Source of the DNA: Lottia gigantea | Lineage: Eukaryota; Mollusca; Gastropoda; Lottiidae | Direction of reading: 5' to 3' | Length of the DNA: 64,000 nucleotides | NCBI RefSeq assembly: GCF_000327385.1 | Contig: NW_008709715.1 | Span: forward strand, 4,052,345-4,116,344 | Shown here: positions 34,137-49,100 of the stretch, one piece after another | How positions within the stretch are numbered: position 1 is the first letter of the stretch | Layout: each line of letters starts with the position of its first letter | The notes under the pieces: generated by a model | What the model saw: the letters and a program-made list of their open reading frames with translations, nothing else | What the model was told of the DNA's origin: nothing | Databases searched by the model: none | Position numbers and translations under genes: made by a program

Positions 34137-37100
34137 GTAGGAATTTTTATTGATAGCATGAACATTGTAATGAATCAAAAGCACAGAATAGTTACAAGAT
34201 CCATCTTAGAATAGCTTGAAATAGATCATAAGCAATTGGTTTTCCATGGATGGAGCTGGTTAGAAAGCATTTAGAGCTTCATTTGGTACCTTTTAGAATC
34301 TACATAGCTCGTAAGAGAGACCTTCAGTTCCAAAAAACAAAAACAGGACATGATATAATGTAAATTCTTATTGACCAGAAGCTACAGTCACAAACTAAAA
34401 TTGTTTACTTCATAGAATATATGTTGTAATGACCACCACTTTGAATTATAATTGATATATGACTTTATTTGTATAATTACACCTCTTATTATTATTTCTT
34501 ATTATTTAGTTACGTTTGAAGATAGAAGGAAAGATAATTTTGATAGAGGTCAAGCTGAATTAGAAAAAAGACGTCAAATGTTACAAGAACAGATGAAACG
34601 AGAAGAAGCAGAAAGACAGGAAAAAGAGAGAAAAGAGCAGGAAAAACGAGAAAGAATCAGGTACTTTCATACGCACACATATAACAATGGTATTTTGTTT
34701 ATAACAAAGTTAAAAATCAGCTCCTGATATTTGAATTCAGGCACATTATAGTGCATACATTTTTTGTTTAAAAGTACATAAGATTATTTTTCAATCATAT
34801 AGAAAATTGTAATTAGAAACATGTATTTTAGTAAGTTTTATAAAGCAGTAATGAATTATTGAATTGTTTTATTAGACGAGAACAAGAAGAGAAAAGACAA
34901 AGAGAATTAGAAAGACAAATGGAGAAGCATAGACAAATAGAACAAGAAAGAGAAGAACAGAGACGTAAAATGATGGAACAGAGAGAGGTAAATTATGGTT
35001 TTGTTCTCTTGTTGAGAGGTCAATATTTGAATAGTAAATTTATGAACTAAGTCTTGGCTACATCAAAATGCTGTATAGCTCTTCAACCAATTTTAATTAA
35101 AATTTTTATGTTATAAAAGTTTAAATTCAGCCTTATGCTTTTTCGTTCTACCAATGGGGGTGCATTTAGAAGTAATCTACTGTCTTTGGCTTTGCATGCT
35201 ATTCTGTATTGTATATTGTGTATGTTAATGATTTGAATACAGGCTGCTAGAAGGGAATTAGAACGTCAAAGACAAATGGAATGGGAAAGACAAAGAAAAG
35301 AACAATTATTGGCTGAAAAGCAAAGAGAACATGAAATTCTAGAAAATTTGAAATCTGAAGATAGTAATTTGAAATGTCAGTTGGAAGCTTTGGTAAGTTG
35401 AATTATAGACCAGTAATATTCTGGCATTGTTGCTTTAATGTGCAACAGGATATAGTGAAGACCTGCATCAAAATTCGTTAACTTTTAATTAAAAAGACTG
35501 TGCTTTGATTTCGGCTCGTAGCCAGACATGATTGTTTGGAGGCACAAGTAATATATCCAGAGAGACAATGGAGTATTGTTAAGTTGCAGCTATGAAATTG
35601 GACAATTTTCAGAATTTTTACAAGGGGTCAATCCATTTTTGCCCTTCTTGCTCCCCTGTAGCTAGTTTTTATATGTAGCATATTATGTTGCATTGCGAAT
35701 TGATTAAGTGTTTTTACCTGATTTCAAAACATTGCAGACAAGTTTGGAAAATAATAATATTTATTTTATAGGATGGTAAGAAAGCTGAGATTGTGATGAA
35801 AGTGAATCAAGTAAGGAATGGTGTAACAGAATTAACATCTAGTATAGAAAGTATGAGATCAACTAGAGACACAAAGATGGCTGAGATGGAACGATTACAG
35901 AATGAATTACAAACTCTCTCTCAAAGATTAGGTGGCCTCTCTCAAAATAAAGATCAGTTACAGATGCAAGTTCAAAGTATACAGACAACACCATTGTGTA
36001 AGTTTTCTTATGCTCAAGAATCTGCTATATGTTTGACTTAACCTTTCACTAGTCTCGACTGCATTAAAAATTTTATCTTCAAGGATTTATCGTATATCTG
36101 CAAATAGCGCATCTGTATAATTAAAAAGTAAGATCTCTGAGCTCAAATTGACCATTATAAATTGACATTGTCTGTTTTAGCTGATACCCATCGGACAGTA
36201 ATGCACAGTGTAGAACAGAAGAAAACTAATGTATTAAAATTAAAGAAAGAATTAGAACAGATAGAAAAAGATACTGAAACTAGATTAACAGAAATAGATC
36301 AATTTAATATAGATTTAAAGGTAGGCTGGTAGAACTCTCCTGCATTAGATATAATGTCTTGCATCGAAAAAATTTATTTTTTGATCAACAATCCATATCA
36401 AATTTTGTATTCAGTCCACCCACCTATACTCATATGTTTGCAATCAAAGTTTGTCAGAAGTGTGAAACCTAACTAAATATCACTCACAAGGATACAATTA
36501 AGACTTAATAAGTTAAATGTTCTTTCATAGATATATTTTTTAGCTGTAGAATTATACACTTATAACTACTTTATTGAAAAATGTAATTTTTGGTAAGAAA
36601 AAGGATAAGTCTTTAAAAATGATTTTGTACCAGAAGAGAACTATTTTCATATAAATATGAAACAAATCAACTATCTTACAATAATTTATTTTTCCTCTCA
36701 GAAATCAAATGATTTGATCCACAAGTTACAAAAAGAAATCCCCACTTTACAAAATCAACAGAAACTAAAACTACAACAAGATGCTCAGTTGAAGAGAGAT
36801 CAGGAAATTATGGAACAACAAGAAAAAGAAAGACAAGAGAGATTAAAGAGAGAGGTGGAAGCTCAAGCTAAACAAAAGAAGTAAGTTGTGTGTGTTTGAA
36901 CATTGTTTGATTTTTAGCCTCATTGAATTAATAAGATTGAGGTTGACACACTCAAAATTCAGCAGACAGACTGTCATTTATCTGAGCTTGCTGTCAGAAA
37001 AATGAACTATAACAAAAGCGTAAACATGCTATACCATGATATAATCTGGAAAATATCAATGCCAAGAGATATGGTCAAGGACCAGATGGTAGAAAGGATC

Positions 37101-40100
37101 CTAAGTTATTATCCTTGTAAAATATTGTTGTTTCTTTTTTTCTTATATTGTTACAGTATTGTTACTGACCAATCAGTTTTCTGTAACACAAAAAACTAAA
37201 TTTAACCACAGACATAAACCTTAAAATAAAGATCAAAAGATTTTTCAGCTGTGATCTTTGCAATTGAAGTGAACTTGTATAATTATTGTTTATCATTATA
37301 ATTTTTCAGAGAAGAAATTGTCTTTCCTAAATCAGGTAAGAACATATGCCTATATATTTATTTGCAATGCGAGTTTGGAAATAGCCTTGAAAGATTGCTT
37401 TGTGGATCATTTGGATTTTCCATCAAATTTGCTTTGAAATTGCATGCAATCAATATGAGATTTCATTCCGATTTCAAGGCACAAAAACACCTTTCTCTCA
37501 TTTTTCTAATTTTCGTCTGATGAAGGATGCTTATTTGATTTTAGAACCTGCTAAAGATGATAATTGGTTTGATTTCAATTCAACTCAAGCTACTAGTAAT
37601 AATAGTCAAGATAACTGGGCTACAGCCTTCTCTACTTCCACTACTACTACCAGTAATTCAGCATGGCCTACTGATGCCTTTTCTAGTCAACCAACTACTA
37701 CTTCTACTACTGGTATGTACTGGAAATTCTTTTTTAGCTAAAAAATATGTTTTGCCTTATAGACAGCTTTATTTTGTACTAATTCAACATTGTCAGGTTC
37801 TTAATGCCAGATTTTCATTCTAAAGATATTTCAGAGAGTTCAAATGGAGCTCTGTCAGATGCAAGAGCAAATATTTAGTAGACTCTTATTATGCGTTCAG
37901 ATCTGGTCAAACTTAAGCTGCCTTAACTTGCACCTATTTGAGAGGTGGCTTAAAACCTGGCTTAAGCTGACTTAGTTTTGTCGTCTGAACGCACTATCTA
38001 TCCCTTTCATTTATGATATAGGTACATCCCTTAACAGCACCAGGCCATGTGTAGTGATAACCCTCTACTTTGTCAAAAATATCCACCCACATTCCATGAT
38101 TTTGATTATAATTACATGAAATCAGTGATATATTTGTGAATAGGGTTCAAACTACAGGGATAATTTTCATTATATTTAAAATCAGGTAACATTGAGCTTG
38201 TTTTTACCTTTCCTGAAATTTGTCATTAAACTTTTGCAGCCAAAACTAGATATAGAGCTTTGTATGATTTTGAAGCAAGAGGTGATGATGAGTTAAATCT
38301 GTATGCTAATGATCTAGTTATGGTAAGTTGGAATTTATAATTGAGTTTCACTTATTATATTATATTATATTATGTTCTAGGATATCCATAGTTAATTAAA
38401 GATTCATTTATGAATCAGTCTTCTGCTGGTATCAATTAATTTCCTGTGTATGACTTAAAATGAAGTAGTTTGACTTTTTTAAGACTTTCAGTCCCTTATA
38501 CAATCCTCTGTGAGACAATTGATAGTAATATTTGTTATTGACTAGGTACCTGATGATCAAGGTGCTGTAGTTCCTGGTATGGAGGAATGGTTTAAAGGGG
38601 AGAAGGATGGTAAAACAGGCTGGTTTCCTAAAGCATATGTGGAGAAAGATGATGTTGCATCAGCTGCCTCCGAAGGTTTTGGGTAAGAATAAGCTTTGAG
38701 AATAGTTTTAAAGGATGATATGAGGGAGTACCTCACAAATATGCTGCACACAAATAGCTCTGCTGGTAAATGAGATTCTCCACAAGGTCATTTTCAGTTT
38801 ATAAGAATAAAGTTTTTGTTTCCAAAAACATTTTGAATTTGAGCTCCACTACAATTAAAAGATATTATTTTTTTTAAAATTCCCTTTAAGAATAACTAAT
38901 TATGTTTTTCATTTAGAAATGAGTTTGAAAGTATTGCTGTTACAACAAGTGTACCCAATGATGGCAATAATCCTGGTTTAGGATTACCAACATCCTTAGA
39001 TTCTTCATTTACAGCTGTTTCACCTACACCAGGACAGGTTGGTATATTGTACACTTGTCTATTTCTTGTTTAATAAAGCTGAAAGATGACTGAATACGAA
39101 GGAGTGGACATATGTATAGTTGCTCATCATTGTATGGATAACTGAATGTTGATGTCAAAAATAATTCTTTTGTAGGGCCAGATAGCACCAGATGGGTTAA
39201 CAGCTAAAGCAACATACCCATGGAAAGCTAGACAAGATAATCATCTAACTTTTAATAAAGATGATACCATTATTGTTAAAGAACAACAAGATATGTGGTG
39301 GCTGGGAGAATTAAATGGCAAGGTAAGGTGAAGAATTTTAAGTTCCCTGTCAGTCCAAAGTCAAATGAAATTTAAGGAGGTTGCGGTAGCTCAGTTGAAT
39401 ATTGGCCATCTTCATTATCACTTAATCAGGTACAGAAAAGAAAACTGTTTCAATTTCATTTGGAATTAAATTTTGTACAAATGTTTGCTTGGACCTGTAA
39501 AGAAAAAGCAGTCATGATTGTCTTGGTAGATTGATGAAGGTGGGAATCTGAGAAAATCAATTTTTACTACAAAAATGTCTGTGTTTTGCTCTAAATGTTT
39601 TTGGAGATGCACAAGATAATGAAATGAATTTTATTTTGTTCCAGACTGGTTGGTTTCCTAAAGCTTATGTTAAACTAGTCAGTGTTGGAGCTAAAGAAAG
39701 GTGAATTATTAAGAATGATTAAATTTGTAACTAAAAGAACTTTAAGATGCTCATCTTAGTCATTTCCCAAATATTTTTAATGATTGATGTGGCATGCGTG
39801 TCTTACAAAGCAGGGCATGATCCTTCTTTTTGATCACCTTGTCTCTTTAAAACACAAATCATTTACTTTTCCCTGTTTTCTGTGAAGCTGCATAGTTTAC
39901 TCGTATTCCAAACCTAAATTTGAAAGTGATGGTAAAATTATTGTCTTACGGTATGTACTGTTGTTCTAGTGTTATGAGTCCACCAGCAGTTAGTAATATA
40001 ATAACACAAGAAACTCATGGTAGTAATACTAGTTCTCCAGCACCTTCTGATAAAAAAGATGGTGGTAAGACTTCGTTTATTATTAGTGATTAATTCATAT

Positions 40101-43100
40101 ATGTCTCTTTTTCTTGTGGAATTATATGCAGCATATGCTGCTCAATTTACTATTTCTAAATGTCATTTCTAAATGTCAAAGTTTAAGGTAAGAATTTTTA
40201 AGAAAAAAATATAATTTTTTTTTCAATATGTCTTTTTGGCTAAATTTCTCATATAAGGGTCAAATAATAATAGTCATTGTTTAATTTTATTTTCAGAATA
40301 TTATGTAGCAATGTATGGGTATGTATCAGCAGAACCTACTGATTTGAATTTTAACGAGGGTGAAATGATTCTAGTCACAGAAGCTGAAGGTGATTGGTGG
40401 ACAGGTTCTCTCAATGATAAAACAGGAGTGTTCCCTGCTAATTATGTTAAGAAAGTCGAAATACAGGTACTGTAATCTGTGAACTCTGTTTAGCATGTCA
40501 TTTTGTAACTTTATATTTCAATGTGTCTTTCGTAGCTAAAATCTGTAGAAACTTTATTAGAATATGTGTAATGGCAGACTACATACTAGTTTTGTGCTAA
40601 ATCATATATTTAGGGAAGTATTTATCTTTTGATCGATTGAATCAAACAGGGTATTTTCAAATCAAATAAGAAATTTTTTGTATTAATATGTGTATGAAGT
40701 TTGATACTGTACCACATTTTGGCAATATTTGAAGATTAGGTTAGATAAGCTAGTATTTAGTTTGACTATTCTTGCATGGCAATCTGTTAAGCATGGCTTC
40801 TTGTTATGAGCTAATACTATTATCTTTCTTTTACTGTATGTGGTGTAGATTGGTGGTGGTGTAGGGGACATAAAGGGTAATAGCTCTATTACAAATGACA
40901 AAGCAGATACTCTAGATGTTTTTGGGAGTACTATATCAGAGACAATGCAACCCACAAAATCAATGGACGACCTACTTTCCGATTTTAATTTTGATTTTGG
41001 AAAGTCTTCAGTGCCACCTAAGTCTTCAAATCTGCCTCAAAGACCTCAGTCAGCCAACATTCTCGATCCTATAGCTAGAATCAAATCAGAAATTTTACCA
41101 ACAGCAAGACCACAATCTACTGGCCCTTATCAACATTTTGAGTCACCAACTATACATTTAACACCTAAATCAGGCTCAGCGCCAAGTTCGAGACCAGAGT
41201 CAACAGAACCATATGATTGCTTTAGAATGCCAGAACTTCAACCACAATCAGAGACATCATCAAATCCTCAAACTGGTGATCTATCTGGATTAGCTATATC
41301 AACAAATCAGACTGGAACCAAATCTCAATCTGCAGATCCCTATGAAAGTTTGAGAAATGCAGCAGCTGGTCTAGGATCTAATCCATCTTCTAGGCCACAA
41401 TCAACAGACCCTTATGAAAGTTTGAGAGTATCTGAAAGTCCATTATCCAATGTACCTGAAAATGTGTCTCAGTCAGCTGATCCTTATGCCAGTTTAAGGT
41501 TAACAGATAGTTCAACTCCAGCCTTTCCTGAAGATCCTTTTCTGAATAATAATAATGATTTGTTCAAGGACAATCAAACCTCTGTTCAGACAACCAAGTC
41601 TACAGAAATTAATGCTTTTGCTTCATTTGGAGATGCTTTTGCTGGTCTGAATACAGAGCCCCAATATTTAGAACAAAATGCTCTTCCTACTTTGAGTTCA
41701 AGCAAGAGTCCAGCTGATTTGTTTAAATCAACTACAAATGGTCAGGCTTTGACCTTTTCATCTTCAACTACAGTGACATCTACAACTCAAGAGCAAAAGA
41801 AAGGGCAAGATCCTTTTGATTTTGATCCATTTGGCGCCTTCTCAAAGTCTACTTTTACAACAACAACTTCCACCGCAGCAGTTGGTGAAGATCCTTTTCA
41901 TTCAGATCCAGCCAGTACTGCTTGTGGCTTTGGGGAAACAAATCAAGGTGCAAGTTCATCAGGAACAGATGCTATGTTTAATTTTGGAACAACCACAAAA
42001 CTTTATGAAAATGTACCCAATAACAGTTCTTTAAAAAATGTTCCTGATGTTTCAAAACCAGTAACTCCATCATTGTTTGAAAATATTCCTGACATGACCA
42101 ATACAACATCATTAAATACTAACAACTCTGCTTTAACTGTTGATGTCTTGTCACGGAAGACCACAACAGGTGCTGATACTACAGACTCAGGAGCTTTCTC
42201 AGCAGAAGTTGCTGGTTTAATGGGTGGGCCACCATCTTCTATTCCAACAACTATAGTTACTAGTTCTCCTACTAATACTTCAGAGGTGTGGTCTTTTTTC
42301 TTTAGTGAAAGCATGGAATGAATTCATTGATTAACTAATTATATTATTCTATCAGAGGTTTCTATAACAAGCTTTCATCATTTTGAGCAAGCTTATCTTC
42401 TGCTGAGAAACAGTACAGCTTGATTAGATAAGAGGTTAACTCTTATTTCATGAATTCATTCCATGCTTTAGTCTTTAGTTATGCTTGCTTTTCTATTTAT
42501 TAACTGGCTCTGTTTATGCTTAGTTCAAAGAGATGTAATCTCTGCAGTCATATTGTTTTAATTATGAATTAAAGTTGTGTTGTTGCTTATACTCTAGATC
42601 TGCATGTATTATGTACCATAGTAGATGTTGTTTGTTTAAATGATGTAATATTTTCTCTTCAAACATCAATATGTCATTTTCAATAATATATGTTCACATA
42701 GAGTTTATAGAAACTAGTATCATAAAAGATAACTTATCATCTATAAATTATAACTTGAAAAATAAAACAAATGATGTTCGATAGTGTATTTTGAAGTTGA
42801 ATGTTATATTATTTGTATTTTATGTATTGAATTATTAAGAATATCTATATATTTCAGCCTGGTCAAAAGACATCCAAGAAACCAGGTTAGTTGGTTTCTT
42901 TTATTTTCCAGTTTACTATTTCTTGAGAAAGGCAAAGAATAGAACATAGCACAATTTATGATTAAGAATAACTATATCTATTTCACATGACAGGTAGTAT
43001 TGTAATTGAAATTTAAATCATCTTACACTGTTAGTATTTATTTTGTTCCAGAAATAGCTATGGTAATAGCTCCATATACAGCTACTGGTGCTGGTCAACT

Positions 43101-46100
43101 AACATTAGAAACTGGTAATTTAATACAGGTTCGACAAAAATCTCCTCGTGGTTGGTGGGAGGGAGAATTACAGGTTAGTTTGGAACATTAACTGTCAAAC
43201 GTGGCTTTTCTTAACAATCCTTGTTTGAGTGAAAAAAGTAACATTTCTTTGTTTAAAGGTGTTTTGACTTTTGAATATATTGAAATATAATATTTTTATA
43301 TTTGAAAAGCAGATCTTTTTAATGAGTTTGTCTTGAAAATTTGCATAACTGACATCTCCTCAAGATTATTATTTTAAACCTTGTTTAAAAGCTAAAGTTA
43401 CCATTAATACTTATTATATCTACAATGTGCAATGATATTAATTTCAGGCAAGAGGTCAAAAGAAAAAGATTGGTTGGTTTCCAGCTAATTATGTGAAATT
43501 ATTGGGACCATCAAGTGCTAGATCTACACCTGATACAGGTTTATCAGCTACCTTGAATGTGGTAGGTATTCTTATTTACTTAAAGATCTATCAGTAAGCA
43601 CCTCAGTTTTTGGGTAAAGCCACAATATTTCAACCGTAGGATGCCGTGCTTGCCACCTAGAGCCCATCTTCATTTGCCCACATGGTATTAGAAAAGTAAG
43701 ATGTAAAAACTCCTATCATTCATCTGATACATGATTTATGTTGTAGTCTCAACAGAATAGTAGATCAGCAACTCCTGTATCTACATCATCACAATCTTCT
43801 CAACCTGCTACTACTGCTACTACTACTACTGTATCAGCTAATACTGCAGGTAGGTCTAACACTTCTATTGTTAAAAAGTATATGGATTGTCAATGGAATT
43901 ATTCCAACATACCTACTTCAGTAAATCGATCTTTTTCCTAATATTCATTTGGTTATTCTTATATCAGTTATCAGTATTGATAGTCTCATAATAACCTTAG
44001 GTTGCTAGAGGATACTTAATACGGTACATTACTGCTGAGAAATTTCAATCGAATATTTTCCAAACTTTTGCTGAGAATCCAGTTCTGAGACCATAGAATG
44101 CCTTAAAATTAATCTATATAATTCTGTATGTGATATTTTCAGTAGAGAAAGTGAAGGCACTGTATGCTTATACTTCTCAAAATGATGATGAACTGACATT
44201 CCAAAAAGATTCTGTGATGACTGTATTGAACAAAGATAATAATGATTGGTGGCAAGGTGAATTGGAAGATGGACAAGTGGGAATGTTCCCTTCTAATTAT
44301 GTTGTACCATACACTGACAACTCTTGTAAGTATTCTTTACTTCTTTAAAAACACTTGGGAAGGTGGTTTGAAAGTCTGTTTCAAAACTGTATTAAGGATT
44401 TTGAATTCTCCATTGTTCAGATCTTACGATTTTTTCTCTGTGTCCAGTCATGGATTGTGCAAGTTTAGAAAATTGGAAAATGTTGCAGTTTGACCATATG
44501 TGAGAACTTTTTATCAGTGATACATATATCTGAATACAAGATCAGTTGCCAGTCGTGTTCTACTAATCTTTCCTAGTTCCTTTGTCAGATTTGGATAGCC
44601 CTATGTGATCTAAAGGAGCATTTAGTTCCCTTAACAGCTGGAAATAAAACAGTATCTAATTAGCGCTATTGTCTTAGCAAAAATCTGTACACTGTTTATC
44701 TATAATCAACCGAGGACCTGTGCATGTGAAATAAATCAAAAAAGAACTGGCTGTCCTGACAAAATTTCACTCATTGCACACTGGCTGTCCTCCTTAGTCC
44801 AAACAGGTGCAGAAAGTAGGACGTAGTTCATTATCCAAAATTCAGATAATAGTCTAGACGGTATGTAATATAGATATTGGTAATATACTGTGGTATTTTA
44901 TTTTCTCTCTTCAGGATAGTGCTAGTTAATCTATGACGGGCCTGATGCAATGTCTGTAACTCATTACCACCACATAGAAAAACACATCAACAAATCTACA
45001 GCTCTCCTTCAATTCTTCCTACAATTACCCAAAACAATTTGCATGCTTCAAAAATTTTATTATTGCTTTTTTCTAACCATATTTGCATACCACTTCAAAA
45101 AATTTCAAATCATTTGTTTTGTGAAATAATGTTTCTTTCAATTTACAGTTTTCTGGATTTCTTTCTGTTTTTTTTTTTTTTTTCATTGTAGCTGACTTTG
45201 AAACTTAAGTCATTTTGTATGAGATTAGTCATATTAGATTCTCACTTAAATTAGATGTTGAATTTTTGTATTAGAAGTTCACATAGAACTGCACCATGAT
45301 ATTTTGCAATGTTCTCTGAGCTCATATTTATTTAGTAATAACTGATATTCATGTTATATGATTTGAACATCTTAAGGTATGCAAATATGGTGAGTTTGAT
45401 TTGATATTTGGTAATATGCTAGTGAAGACAAGGAGACCATTTTGAATTATCTCAACCAGTGTGTGGTAGTGAGTCATAGACCAGGCGTGCCATTTTCATT
45501 TTACTAGCTTTTATTTCCTTTCATTCTTTCTTTCCTCATTTTGTTGTGGTCAAGTATTTTTTGGTGGCTGGTCATTGTTTTATATTGTTGCTAGGTCGCT
45601 ATGGTTTTCACTCGCATATTGCCAAATACCTGTTGGTAGTAGGTATATTATTATAGTTAACTTAAAACAGGTTTCCATTTCTGTGCTACAATTCAGTGAA
45701 TTAAACATCTCTGTAGTGAAGCAAAATGTGGATGATATTATGTTAACAAAAGGCATTTTCATAAGAAACGTTTACTACTTATTAGGCTTTGAAATAAGTT
45801 CATTCAATTCTTTAAATACGTGCCCACAAGTTTCTATCCTCACATCCTCACATGCATATATGCTTAAATGATGTTGCCATTTATGTGATGGGCTGAATTC
45901 CGTATTAATTAAGGGTATATTTTTCACACTTAATCATATTAATATCAAATCAGTAAGTAAGTGAGAGCTTCTACATTTTCATTAGCCCTTGCCTAAATGA
46001 CCAAAATTAATATTTTGTGTCAAAACAAGTTCTACTGGTTTGTCTTATGAAATGAAAAATACTCACGTTGCATATAGCAAAAACAAACAATAATCATATT

Positions 46101-49100
46101 TAGTTATAATCTAATTTTTTTGTTATCCCATTATATGCAACTTGTTATACTTATTAAGTTTGGTATATTCTGTTATTAAATTTTATCTCATTTATATCAT
46201 AATTATTAGTTACTCATATATCATATCTTGATTTTATAATTGTACATAAATTGATTTTGCCATAATTTTAACATGTCTGTACAGATAATATTGTATTAAG
46301 AATGACCTAAAAGTTGGATTAAGATGAACAATGTAATGCTATAGCTTGCGAACCAGCTTCTAGTGGTAAAAGTTAAGTTCGTGCAGCTGATGTAAAACAT
46401 ATACGACATATATGATATATGACGACTTACAAAATAAGAAGAAGGAAAATATGACAATTAGTGCCCAGAAATACATACATGTAATTGAACTTTGAATAAG
46501 AAATTAATTAAAAACTAAATAAGACTAACAACAAACAGAGGTAATATAAATCTTATTCTGTAATGTTACAGGTTCTTCTCATTTTGAGGTAATTTACATA
46601 CAAGTCTTTAGATTTCATAATAAATGACATTGATATTGACAAATATATATGCTGAACACTGTCAAATTAGATAAAAGTGATATTATGACTCTAACACATT
46701 GGTGCCAAATATTTTAGTTGGAATGGTTTACATAATATACTATACTCCTTTTTAACATAAAAATACTCAACATGAAAATGTAACTTTGTTTTACTGATAA
46801 TTTCAATTATTAAGGGTGCATCTATACTGCTTGTTGTTGATAGTTGCCACAAGTCCTAATTTTTGTCTTGTATTTCATCAATAACTGCTAGTAAAAACTG
46901 CTTGTAAGACTGCTCAAACACTAGGTTTTCAATTCAAACTAGCCTTTATGTTAATGATTGTGCTGAATTGCTTTACATCATTAGTAAGGATTCATTATTG
47001 ACCACATTTTCCTAATAGTTTAAGATCAGCACTGTTTTTTTTTTTGTATCAATATTACATCTCTTGTGTAAAAAGAGTCGAGTACATTCTCACTGTGGCA
47101 AGTATATTGTAGAAAACATTGTCAATGTGCCAAGTAAATTTCACTATGACAATTATATGGTCGCATATATTTCCACTGTTTTTCATTGTCAAGTACATGT
47201 CCACTGTGTCCAGTCCAGCATTTGCATTTGCAACTTTTATACACAGTTAAGCTTCATATGAATAAATCAAAAATTTATAGATAAAAGCAAAAGAGACATA
47301 AATCCATAGGTGATAGATACATCTGGACCACAACCCAATTGAGAATAATGTAATCACTTTGTGTAGATTAAAAGTGTATTTTAAGCAATATCTCTAGAAA
47401 ACTGATGCACTAAGTATTGTGACACCAATTTAAAGACACCTAAGGACCTTAGAATAGTTATTGAGTAAACATAGAAAAATAGGTGGTCACAGCACTTAAC
47501 ATACATAACATAATCATTGTGTGTTAATCATCTTTTTAACCATTTTCCTGAGATTACATATACAAGGGCATTGAGATAGTGCTCAACTAAACAGTAATAA
47601 GCTCATAGCATAGATAGAAATTGTGATTAGGTGTTGTATTTTGTGATAGTTTGAAATAGTATGCAAGCTTTTAGCCTTAATATGAAAGATTGTAAAATAG
47701 TGGAATTAGGTAGTAGACTATTCAATATGTAAATTATATAACATTTTATATATACCGGTAATTATTTATAAGTTTTATGATATAGCCTATCAGTATAATA
47801 GCTATTAATGGATAAAAATTAATTAAACGAATAAACCATCATTGATGTCTATCGTCATAGATAATTTCATTCAAATAGGTGTGTTAGACAGTTGGGTGGC
47901 ACTCAATAACAGGTAAATTATCATAGTGAAAGACTGTATTGTGCCATAGGCTCAAATCCACCTATTTAATCTCCTGATTTATAAAGCTGATACTCCTTAA
48001 ACAATATTGATCTTGGTTCTGCTGTTTTTGTTTTCAAATATATTTTCTTGCTTTGGTCATGAAAATTTTATCATTTTTGATTTTTGGGATTCATTTTAGA
48101 ATTGGTCTTAATTGTTATTTCTCCTTATGCTTGGAACAGAGCAATTAATGTTATTTTGATTTTAATTTTGATTGTCTGAACATCAGAAATCATCTGCAAA
48201 AATATTTGAGGTCCAGCACTATTTGACTAGTCTAGACATTGGTCTCTAATAAAGATGTTTCAAACATATTGACTACCAAACTTTTACCTTTGAAAACTTT
48301 GTTAAAAGAATGATCATAATTTGAACTTCTGGAGCACAAAATGGTTTGTTATCATTTCACAATTTGGTCATTAGAGTGGGAGGTACAAGTGTTTTAATGG
48401 GTATATTGTTTTATTTATGACTGATATAAAAAAAACCATCAGGAATTAGAACATTTCTGGATGACAATGATTGTGTGATATGAATATTGACATGAAAGTT
48501 ATTATGATACACTAAAATAGCATGATTTACTGGATGGTGTTATTAGCTCACTTGATAATGATATTAGAATGTATACTGAAGTATGAATAGTTATAATAGA
48601 CAGAATTGATTAGAATCATACACTACAATGTTGATAATAAATTAGACATAATCTATGTGTGTTTTAATCTCTTAAATCAGTTTAAGCCTCTTCATTTCTC
48701 TCATCATTATCATCCTACTGTTGCTAAAGGAACATGTACAAAACCAGAAATGATAGTTTATTGCCTTCCTGAAGATGATCCAGTGAATAAGATTCCATTA
48801 TTTTTAGAACAGCATTCAACTAAACTGAATTCAATTCACTCTGATTCCTCATATCAGCATATATGAAAGTTCTCAAAGTTTTTTTCCTTGCCAGATTTAT
48901 TTTTATGTCTTTAATTTTTTAATGGAATTGCAAACTGATATTAGATTCGGTTTGTGGATATATTCATAGATAAATTTGTAGAGTATTACAGAATACCACA
49001 AATTCCAAATATTAGATTCCAATTATTTTAGAAGACATATGAATCCAACCTGGGTTTGCATAAAGCAGAAGAATGTTGTTTCAACCAACAAGAAAGAGGT

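Noticed and set aside
41816-42314. Alternate-frame and antisense frames over ITSN exon 25
   Set aside because: Shadows of a long low-complexity coding exon.
48680-48866. Coding-like frame [20 protein letters not shown] in ITSN intron 30
   Set aside because: Splicing from exon 30 (phase 1) to the available acceptors hits a stop at once; no matching donor or homology seen.
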